Program-made: the position numbers and the translations under genes
In this document: piece by piece, positions 41,200 through 48,440 of the stretch
Layout of the letters: each line of letters starts with the position of its first letter
How positions within the stretch are numbered: position 1 is the first letter of the stretch
NCBI RefSeq assembly: GCF_018847975.1
Contig: NZ_CP072597.1
Coordinates: forward strand, 1,116,001-1,180,000
Reading direction: 5' to 3'
DNA length: 64,000 nucleotides
Source of the DNA: Lysobacter sp. K5869
Lineage (GTDB): Bacteria; Pseudomonadota; Gammaproteobacteria; Xanthomonadales; Xanthomonadaceae
The notes under the pieces: generated by a model
Told to the model about the DNA's origin: nothing
Seen by the model: only the letters and a program-made list of their open reading frames with translations
Database searches by the model: none

Positions 41200-43037
41200 G
41201 TCTGCTCGACGCCCTGTTCCGCGACGGCGCGCTGCGCACGGTCGATCACGCCCTGGCGCAGGCGCTGCGCCGGCTCGACCGCGACACGCCCGACGAGGTG
41301 CTGGCCGCCGCGGCCTTGGCCTCGCAGGCGATCGCGCGCGGCCATGCCGCGTTCGATCCGCGCCGCCCGCAGTTGCTCAGCGAAGCGGCGATCGAATGGC
41401 CCGAGCCCGACGCGTGGCTGGAGACGCTGGCGCAATCGCGCTGGGTCGCGACGCCCGCCGCCGACGAGGCCTCCGAAGCTGCCGCGCCCTTGGTGCTCGA
41501 ACGCGGCCTGCTGTATCTGCGCCGTTATCGCGAATACGAACGGCGCCTCGCCGCCGGACTGCGCCGGATCGCCGAGTTCGCGCCGCCGCCGGCCGATCTG
41601 GACGCGCTGGCGCCGCTGTTCGCGCAACTGTTTCCACACGCGCACGACGACGACCGCCAGGCGCGCGCGGCCGCGCTCGCGCTGCTGCGATCGCTGCTGC
41701 TCGCCACCGGCGGCCCCGGCACCGGCAAGACCACGACCATCGCGCGCCTGCTGGTGCTGCTGATCGCGCAAGCGCGCCTGGACGGCGTGACGCCGCCGCG
41801 CATCGCGCTCGCCGCGCCGACCGGCCGCGCCGCCGAACGCATGGCCGAAAGCCTGCGCAACGCCGCCGAGCGCTTGCGCGAATTGCCGGGCGTCGATGCC
41901 GATCTGCTCGCCGCGTTGCCGCAGCAAGCCGGCACGCTGCACCGCTTGCTCGGCGTCGTGCCCGACCGCCCGCGCTTCCGCCACGACGCGCGCAACCCGC
42001 TGGCCTTCGACGTGGTCGTCGTCGACGAAGCCTCGATGGTCGATCTGCCGCTGATGTGCAAGCTGGTCGAAGCCGTGCCCGACGGCGCGCGGCTGATCCT
42101 GCTCGGCGACCGCGATCAATTGCCGTCGGTGGAAGCCGGCGACGTGCTCGCCGCCATCGTCGATGCCGCGGGCGACGACGACGGCTTGCCCGCCGCGCAA
42201 GCGCTAGCGCTGCGCCCGTTGCTCGGCGACGCCGTGCCGGTGTCGCCCGCGCCGACCCGGCTCAGCGCCAGCCGCGCGCACCTGCGCCGCGGCTACCGCC
42301 AAGCCGAAAGCCTGCAACTCGCGCCGCTGGCCGACGCCGTGCGCGCCGGCGACGCCGACGTCGCGCTGGCCCTGCTGCGCGGCGGCGAACTGCGCGGCGT
42401 GCATTTCCACGAAGACGTGCACGACCCGCTCGCCAGCGGCGGCCGCGAGCGCCTGCTGCCCGCGTGGCGCGCCATCGGCGAGGCCGACGATCCCGAACAA
42501 GCGCTGGCCCTGGCCGCGCGCCTGCGCCTGCTGACCGCGCTGCGCGACGGCGGCCAAGGCGCCGCGCCGCTCAACGCGCGCATCGAAGAAGCGCTGGCCG
42601 GCGCCCACCGGCCCGCCTACTTCCACGGCCGCCTGCTGCTGATCACCGAAAACAGCTACCGCCACGGCCTGTTCAACGGCGACATCGGCGTCTGCCTGCG
42701 CGCGCGCGCCGCCGACGGCCGCGAAGACCCCGCCGCCGGCACCCTCGCCTGGTTTCCCGGCGGCCCCCAAGGCCCGCGCGCCTTCCACCCCTCCGCCCTG
42801 CCCGCCCACAGCGGCGCCTTCGCGATGACCGTGCATAAATCGCAAGGCTCCGAATTCGACCGCGTGTGGCTGCAACTGCCGCGCCAGGACGCGCGGCATT
42901 TGTCGCGCGAGCTGGTCTACACCGGCCTCACCCGCGCCCGCGGCGAACTGCATCTGGCCGCGAGCGAGACCGTGCTGCGGCTGGCGCTGTCGCGGCATGC
43001 GGCGCGGGTGTCGGGGTTGGCTTGGCGGTTGGGGTGA
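41196..43037 (+). CDS. recD: RecBCD exonuclease V subunit alpha (RecD)
   Basis: 613 residues, near the E. coli length. SF1B 5'-3' helicase: Walker A TGGPGTGKTTTIAR (K178), IALAAPTGRAAERMAESL (motif Ia), VVVVDEASMVDLPLM (Walker B), LILLGDRDQLPSVEAGDVLA (motif III), and C-terminal FAMTVHKSQGSEF and LSRELVYTGLTRAR (motifs V/VI). The N-terminal ~110 residues are the RecB-contact domain. Ends 5 bp before the convergent OmpA-like gene; no terminator hairpin is evident between them. Confidence 0.97.
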   Translation: MSLLDALFRDGALRTVDHALAQALRRLDRDTPDEVLAAAALASQAIARGHAAFDPRRPQLLSEAAIEWPEPDAWLETLAQSRWVATPAADEASEAAAPLVLERGLLYLRRYREYERRLAAGLRRIAEFAPPPADLDALAPLFAQLFPHAHDDDRQARAAALALLRSLLLATGGPGTGKTTTIARLLVLLIAQARLDGVTPPRIALAAPTGRAAERMAESLRNAAERLRELPGVDADLLAALPQQAGTLHRLLGVVPDRPRFRHDARNPLAFDVVVVDEASMVDLPLMCKLVEAVPDGARLILLGDRDQLPSVEAGDVLAAIVDAAGDDDGLPAAQALALRPLLGDAVPVSPAPTRLSASRAHLRRGYRQAESLQLAPLADAVRAGDADVALALLRGGELRGVHFHEDVHDPLASGGRERLLPAWRAIGEADDPEQALALAARLRLLTALRDGGQGAAPLNARIEEALAGAHRPAYFHGRLLLITENSYRHGLFNGDIGVCLRARAADGREDPAAGTLAWFPGGPQGPRAFHPSALPAHSGAFAMTVHKSQGSEFDRVWLQLPRQDARHLSRELVYTGLTRARGELHLAASETVLRLALSRHAARVSGLAWRLG

Positions 43038-43042
43038 GACGC

Positions 43043-43993
43043 TCAGTCCGTGGTTTCGGATTCGTAAGCGATGTGCGCACGGCGATTCTTCGCCCGTCCT
43101 TCCGCGCTAGCGTTGTCGCCGATGGGGCGGGCCGCGCCGAAGCCCTTGGGGGGATTCAGCCGCGCCGGTGGTATGCCGTGATCGATGAGCCATCGATGCA
43201 TCAGTTCGGCTCGGCGCAGCGACAGGCGTACGCAGGCTTCGCCACCGCACTCCTCGGTGTCGGTGTAGCCGACGACGCGCAGCCGCTCGTCAGCCGGCAC
43301 CGTCGGAATCATGGCCAAATCGTGCCGTAGCGCGGCCTCCGACAGCTTCGGCAGAGGCGCCGATGCCGGCAGCAGTGGTTCATCGATTCGAGGTTCGCCC
43401 GATTCGAAATGGATACCGTGGAAGTCGTCGGCGTTGATGAAGACCTGAGTACGGTCCGCGGGTAATTCCTTCGACACAGGTTCTTCGTCGATCCAGACCT
43501 CGACGCGACGCGAGATATTTCGATCGCCTTCGGCGTAGATTACAGAGCCCATATAAGGACCATTACCTACCGCTCTCAGCCTCGATCTCGAAATTCCGTT
43601 CGCGACCAACCAATCGATCAGTACCTGCGCGCGCCGCTGCGACAGCGCGATGCATTCGGCGCCCGCGCATTCGATATCGTCCGTCGACCCGACCACTTTC
43701 ACGGGCATGGAACCCAGGCGCTCGATCAGCCTGAGATTGTCGCGCATGTGCGCGCGCATGAGCCCGGGTCCCATCATCGATTGATATAGGCGCTCGCCCG
43801 CCACCGGGTGGCCGCTGCGGAACTGTGGCGAGAAGAATTCCGGTCCCTCCGGGTAAAGCACGTCCGCGTAGCGTACGTGCGAGGCCGCGCAAGAGGTCAG
43901 AAAGGCGAGTAGAACGGCTGATGCCGCCGCCCGCACGATTCGATCGGCAGTGGCGCCGCACTCGATATGCGCTATCGCATTCGTCGATATCAT
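43043..43993 (-). CDS. Lipoprotein with two OmpA-C-like domains carrying C-x4-C motifs
   Basis: 316 residues. The start region has an unusually long N-region followed by hydrophobic AASAVLLAFLTSC, a possible lipobox (C35). Two related domains follow (about 52-170 and 190-312). Each starts with an F-x-S-G-x-P motif (PQFRSGHPVAGE, IHFESGEPRIDE) and has the OmpA peptidoglycan-binding residues Asp and Arg (VGSTDDIEC...LSQRRA, VGYTDTEEC...LSLRRA). Between them sits C-x4-C (C109/C114, C249/C254), where normal OmpA-C domains have no cysteines. Probably periplasmic or outer-membrane, binding peptidoglycan. Downstream-most of three such genes next to an Rhs locus; role unknown. Confidence 0.75.
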   Translation of the reverse strand: MISTNAIAHIECGATADRIVRAAASAVLLAFLTSCAASHVRYADVLYPEGPEFFSPQFRSGHPVAGERLYQSMMGPGLMRAHMRDNLRLIERLGSMPVKVVGSTDDIECAGAECIALSQRRAQVLIDWLVANGISRSRLRAVGNGPYMGSVIYAEGDRNISRRVEVWIDEEPVSKELPADRTQVFINADDFHGIHFESGEPRIDEPLLPASAPLPKLSEAALRHDLAMIPTVPADERLRVVGYTDTEECGGEACVRLSLRRAELMHRWLIDHGIPPARLNPPKGFGAARPIGDNASAEGRAKNRRAHIAYESETTD

Positions 43994-44017
43994 GAAGCCC
44001 TCAAGTACGGGTCTGCC

Positions 44018-44518
44018 TCACTCATAGCTGATATATGCGCGCCGATTGAGCGCGCGCCCCGCTTCAGTCACGTTGTCGCCGATGGGTTGTTCTGTGCCGA
44101 AGCCTTGTGGCCGGGACAGCCTCGTTCTGTGCACGCCGTGATCGACGAGCCAATCGGCCAGAAACTTGGCCCGGCGCAGGGACAACTCACGGCAAGCGAC
44201 CCCGGAGCACTCGGCCGAATCGGCGAAGCCGGCGGTTCCCAGAGCGATGTCGGTGGGCGCCGCTTTGAGCAGTTCCAAGTCGCTTTTCAGCGCTGCTTCG
44301 TCGGCGGGCGATTGAAGCGCCGCAAGGGAGGGCGTCTCGCCGGCGCGAGGTCGGCCCGCCTTGAATGTGATGCCGATGAAGTCGGCGGGGTCGGAAAAAT
44401 AGATCCGATGGACGTTGTCGCTTATTGAGGATGAGGGAACTCGCTCGGTCGCGTGCGCGAAAATGGCGAATGCAAAACATGCGATCGCAATCAAAGTGAT
44501 GTGCCGGCAAGATGTCAT
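44018..44518 (-). CDS. Exported single OmpA-C-like domain protein with C-x4-C motif
   Basis: 166 residues. Signal peptide HITLIAIACFAFAIFAHA-T. One domain: ITFKAGRPRAGETPSL, GFADSAECSGVACRELSLRRAKFLADWLVDHG (Asp, C104/C109, Arg of the OmpA signature) and GDNVTEAGRALNRRAYISYE at the end. It is closest to domain 2 of the gene 24 bp downstream, so the two arose by duplication. ATG 44518 is preceded by GGAAGAG 8 nt upstream; a TTG two codons earlier is not needed. Probably co-transcribed with its neighbour. Confidence 0.75.
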   Translation of the reverse strand: MTSCRHITLIAIACFAFAIFAHATERVPSSSISDNVHRIYFSDPADFIGITFKAGRPRAGETPSLAALQSPADEAALKSDLELLKAAPTDIALGTAGFADSAECSGVACRELSLRRAKFLADWLVDHGVHRTRLSRPQGFGTEQPIGDNVTEAGRALNRRAYISYE

Positions 44519-44785
44519 GAGCAAGCTCTTCCTTGATCGATGTTCATGCGTCGCGCCTCAGGCATAGAAGAACCGCTGCGTAGATTGTTTGGGTCGTTTG
44601 TTCGAGGGTGGATCGCCGCTAAGCGTCGAGGTGCCGGATTGTCTTATTGGAGCGCTCGCGGCCATGCGTCGTTAGAAAGAAGATCGTACTTGCTCAGGCC
44701 CCTCTCTATACCCAACGGAATCCGAAGAACGACGTGATTTAGCACCTATGCGGATCGGCTTGTATAGCGAAGTTCGTATGTTCGC

Positions 44786-45298
44786 TCAATCGACAGACTG
44801 CAAAATTTCCACTCGCCGATTTCTGGCTCTTCCTTCAGCGGTCTCGCCTATATCTAGTGGCATGACACTGCCTCTTCCATTGGGAGGATTGAGCGATTTC
44901 GGAGATATGCCTCTCGAAATCAGCCACCGGTAAACCAATTCCGCTCTCGCGGCTGACAGGTCTTTGCACGCGACTGCGTTGCATTCGTTGTAATCCGTGT
45001 AGCCGATCACATCGAACTTTAGGTGCGGATTGTTTTCTATGATCTGCTTGTCCCTTACCAACGCTTTCAAATCGAAGCTGCGGCTAGCCAATGCCGACGC
45101 CAGTGACTCGTTCGTCCGCGGATGCCCAGACTTGAATTCGACCGAAGTCGTGGACAGCCCACAAGATGACGATGGCAATTCTCCTTGAGTCGAATTATTA
45201 GAGTGAGTCCGAGGCAGTTGCGTGCAAGAGCAGGCGGTCGTTAAAAAAATGGCCAGGGCTGCCGATCGGATCGATGTAGCACTTGCGCTGACCGTCAT
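44786..45298 (-). CDS. OmpA-C-like lipoprotein with C-x4-C motif
   Basis: 170 residues. Start fixed by a strong GGAAGGAAG 5-13 nt before ATG 45298. Lipobox IFLTTAC (C23). The domain includes VEFKSGHPRTNESLA, VIGYTDYNECNAVACKDLSA with C106/C111, ARAELVYRWLISRGISPKSL and the terminal EGRARNRRVEILQ. It shares the four-part pattern of the other two genes but is the most divergent, and its DNA is visibly lower in GC. The flanking gaps of 267 bp (44519-44785) and 279 bp (45299-45577) are AT-richer and contain no other convincing gene. Confidence 0.75.
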   Translation of the reverse strand: MTVSASATSIRSAALAIFLTTACSCTQLPRTHSNNSTQGELPSSSCGLSTTSVEFKSGHPRTNESLASALASRSFDLKALVRDKQIIENNPHLKFDVIGYTDYNECNAVACKDLSAARAELVYRWLISRGISPKSLNPPNGRGSVMPLDIGETAEGRARNRRVEILQSVD

Positions 45299-45577
45299 CG
45301 CAACTTCCTTCCATGCAGGCATTGATGGTGCTCCGTGCGCGCGGGAGGTCACCTGAGGTCTCGACTTCGGCCGACTATGCGCTGGAGCCGGCGGCATTTT
45401 TCGTGGAACTTAGGACGAGCCCGCATGCTGCTTAGGGGCCATGCCATCGCTGAAATCAGGCTCCAATCGGCGTCCCTAAAAGACTGCAGTAGGGAATGGA
45501 ATTCCAATGCGCGAGCATGGCGATCTCTCTCGTCGGAGCGTCAGCATCGAAGACTGATGCGACTGTCCGCGCCACCT

Positions 45578-46093
45578 CTACGGCGTGAGCTTAGGCAGCT
45601 TCTCCGCCGCGGTTTGTACGATCCCAAGCTTCTTTCCGAAGCGCTCAAAGAAATCCGGCTCCTCGATGCCTATGCCGTAAGTCTTGCCCAATTCGGATGT
45701 GACATAAGGGGTGTCATAGGAAATAAGTCTGAAATAGGTGTTGCGCGGCTGGGCTAGCACTACAGCATCCGCCGAGAAAACTATTTCCTTCGATTTATTT
45801 ATTTTCCCGGCGATGATGTAGTTCTCCGAAATCAAGATCGGGGCGGGCCCGCAGAGCTTTACTTTTCTTCCAGGGCGGATATCGCCTTTTAGCGCCTGCC
45901 GAACTCTCATTAGATATATGGCGTTAGGGTTTTCACCAGCGCATGAGCCGAGGCTTGCGCTGACAACAAGGCCGGATACTACGGTATCTGCATCTTCGTA
46001 GACCGAACTGAGTGGGCGAGTAATGCCATTCTCCGCGTGGCTTTCGACGGAAACTGCAAGAAGAATAAGAAAAACAACGGGCACCATTTTCAT
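45578..46093 (-). CDS. Exported protein of unknown function, candidate immunity partner of the Rhs-core/peptidase gene
   Basis: 171 residues. Signal peptide VVFLILLAVSVESHA. The mature part includes SVYEDADTVVSGLVVSASLG, YLMRVRQALKGDIRPGRKVKL, ILISENYIIAGKINKSKEIV and FFERFGKKLGIVQTAAEKLP; the V-x-G-x-V...V-x-x-x-LKGD pattern occurs in OB-fold, TIMP-like secreted domains that can inhibit metallopeptidases, but that is only a resemblance. One pair of Cys (GSCAGE, KLCGPA). Its ATG overlaps the stop of the upstream gene (ATGA), so it is made in step with the toxin-like protein. Base composition is low-GC for this genome. Confidence 0.6.
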   Translation of the reverse strand: MKMVPVVFLILLAVSVESHAENGITRPLSSVYEDADTVVSGLVVSASLGSCAGENPNAIYLMRVRQALKGDIRPGRKVKLCGPAPILISENYIIAGKINKSKEIVFSADAVVLAQPRNTYFRLISYDTPYVTSELGKTYGIGIEEPDFFERFGKKLGIVQTAAEKLPKLTP

Positions 46094-47034
46094 TGCTGTT
46101 TGTCCTTTTGATCGATATTCCGATGTCCCCCGGCAGGAAATCCAAGCGACCTCTGGAAGTTGTCCGCGTCAATTTCATACGCTGATCCAGGGCCCATATG
46201 CATCCTTGCGTCGCGTTGTTCATTGTAGATTAGGACGTTGCCGGCAGTGAAGTGATGGATCTCATGGAGCATCATGCCCAAATGGAAGCCCGCCCATAAA
46301 TTTGAGAACGGCGTGGCGTTAATGATCATGTCGTAAGTGGGCGGCTTTGTAACGAAGGCCTTCTCAGCTCCGGTTTGCTCCACGGACATATAAACACTCA
46401 TTTTGTTGAATATTTGGACGTGCTCGTTCAAGCCCCGTTCGCCTAGTTCTTTTCCTGCGCGGTTGAGTGCGTCAGCGGCTTTTTCCCGTTCGGGATAAAG
46501 CTCGTCGGCTTTATTTGATCCAGTTGCTAGCGGAACTGGTGTTTGCGACCGAGCGTTGTACGACTGAATAACCGTTATGTCACTCGCCGAAAAGGTCTTT
46601 GTATTGAAGCAGATGCGAGTGCCTGTGCGCGGCTCACAGCGCCCATCCGGATCAGTGAATTTATATGGGTTGTTCAATGCATAGGTGTAGCGGCCGAATC
46701 CACCGCCGGTTTTTGTATCGGTCATTACCGGGTCGACGCTAAGGAATCGTCCGATTTCTGAATCAAAGTAGCGTTGTTGCATATAGGACAAGCCGGTTGC
46801 CGAGTCGCTTACGTGCCCGGTGTATCCAGGGCCGTCCGAGGGAAGGCGATTGGTTAGGCGCCCGTATGGTTCGTATTCGCTACGTTCGACCACGTTCTGG
46901 CTGCTATCGGTCACGGCGACCGGCGAACCCAGCCCATCAGTGTGGATGTACTCCACCACGACTTGAGCTCGAGCTGAGAGCGAAGAAGTTACAAGTGCTA
47001 CGGTCCACGCCCACTTCGGAATGTTCCTTTTCAT
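46090..47034 (-). CDS. Exported Rhs core fragment fused to a putative HExxH metallopeptidase (toxin candidate)
   Basis: 314 residues. Its own signal peptide (AWTVALVTSSLSARAQ) precedes an Rhs-associated core: EYIHTDGLGSPVAVTDSSQN, EYEPYGRL, PGYTGHVSDSATGLSYMQQRYFDSEIGRF, LSVDP and NNPYKFTDPDG, where polymorphic Rhs toxins begin their variable C-terminus. The variable part (about 132-314) contains MMLHEIHHFTAG (H257-E-x-x-H261) and, 26 residues on, YEIDAD (E287-x3-D291), a gluzincin-like HExxH...ExxxD set. This suggests a zinc peptidase toxin domain; activity is unproven. Normally these core residues are part of the large Rhs protein, which here is encoded separately 10 bp upstream. Confidence 0.78.
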   Translation of the reverse strand: MKRNIPKWAWTVALVTSSLSARAQVVVEYIHTDGLGSPVAVTDSSQNVVERSEYEPYGRLTNRLPSDGPGYTGHVSDSATGLSYMQQRYFDSEIGRFLSVDPVMTDTKTGGGFGRYTYALNNPYKFTDPDGRCEPRTGTRICFNTKTFSASDITVIQSYNARSQTPVPLATGSNKADELYPEREKAADALNRAGKELGERGLNEHVQIFNKMSVYMSVEQTGAEKAFVTKPPTYDMIINATPFSNLWAGFHLGMMLHEIHHFTAGNVLIYNEQRDARMHMGPGSAYEIDADNFQRSLGFPAGGHRNIDQKDKQQ

Positions 47035-47044
47035 TGTATTCGCC

Positions 47045-48440
47045 TCAATCCATCGGCTCAGTGCGTCGGGTCGCGGGATATGCCGGCGTCGACCACGCCG
47101 AGCACCCACCCGTCCCGCAAGCGCGCACCGCATAGTTCAACGCGCAGTACTGTCCGCTAGAGGCCGAAGCCACCTGCGTCGCCGCGCCGCGATACAGCAG
47201 CGCGCCGGTATCCGCCGACTGCAACTCATAGTTCTGTGTTTTCGCGGAGGCGTTCCAGCGCACCGTGCAGGTGTCGTTGACCACGCGCCCACGCAACGTA
47301 TTGCGCAACCAGTCCGCCAGCGTGATGGCGGGTGCCGCGGGCGGCAGGTCCACGGTGATGAAGCGCGCCTCCGAATACGGTCCGCAGCCGGGGTAGTGGC
47401 ATCCACGCGCGCGGTAGGCGTAGCGGCCGTCGCCGCGGCCGCTGATGGTCGCGTTCGGCGCCCAGTCTTGGTACACCATCGTCCAGGCGCCGCCTTCGCG
47501 GCTTTCCTCCAATTGATAGGACGTGGCGCCGGCGACCATGTTCCAACTCAATGCATAGGTGCCGGCGTTGCTGGTGGCCTCCAGATTGATCGAGGGTGCG
47601 GTGGTCGGCGGTCCCGTCACCGCGACGCTGACCTCGGCCGAAGTAGCGCCGCAGCCGGCGGCGTTGCAGGCGCGCGCGCGATAACGATAGGTTCCGGTAT
47701 CGCCCCCGACGATGGTGCGACTCGTGTCCGCCGACTCTTGGATCAGCGTCCAACCGCCGCCCAGCGCGCTTTGCTCCAGTTGATAGCGATTCGCCCCGCC
47801 GACAGCGTTCCACGCGACGACGAAACTGCCGCGATCGCTCTGCGCCGGCGCGCTCAAGGTCGGGGCCGAACCCGGCGGGTACAGAACCGAGACGTTGCTG
47901 ACGGCTGAGGTCGGACCGCAGCCCGCCGGGTTGCAGGCCTTCGCGCGATAAGCGAACTCCCCGTAAGGCTTGGCCGAGAACGCCTGCGCGAGCGCTGCGC
48001 CGCTGTAGGCCGTGCTCCAAGCGCCACTGTTGAAGCTCTCTTCCAGCGCATAGTCGGTAGCGCCGCCGACCGCGGCCCAGCTGACGTTGTACAGCCCGTT
48101 CAATGCCGTGGACGGTGCGGCCAATACGGGCGCTTCGGTCGGGGGGCGTTGCACTTGCACGGTCGCCTCCACGCTCCACAGGCCGCAACCGCCACTGCCG
48201 TTGCAGGCGCGCACCCGATAACCGTAGCCGCCGCTGACATGCCCGGAAATCGCGCGGCTGCGTTCGGTGCCGCTGTATAGCGCCTGCCAGGCGCCGCCGT
48301 TGGTGCGTTCCTGCAACTCGTAACTGCCGGAAGCGGTAACGTTGCTCCAGGTGACGGTGTAACTGGTTTGCGAGACATAACTGGGCGCGGACAACACCGG
48401 CACATCGGGGGCCGTCGGCGCGGTCGCCTTCGCCACCAAG
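47045..48440 (-). repeat. Five tandem Fn3-like repeats at the end of the Rhs protein
   Basis: Each unit is about 87-90 codons and ends in a pattern such as YRARACNAAGCG or YRAKACNPAGCGPTS with two Cys per unit; units start with APVLxAPS/APTLSAPA. The first four are clearly related (for example YNVSWAAVGGATDYALEE, VVAWNAVGGANRYQLEQ, LSWNMVAGATSYQLEE). The fifth is more divergent (CTVRWNASAKTQNYELQS, NYAVRACGTGGCSAWS). They could display the protein at the surface or bind the split core partner. Confidence 0.8.
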
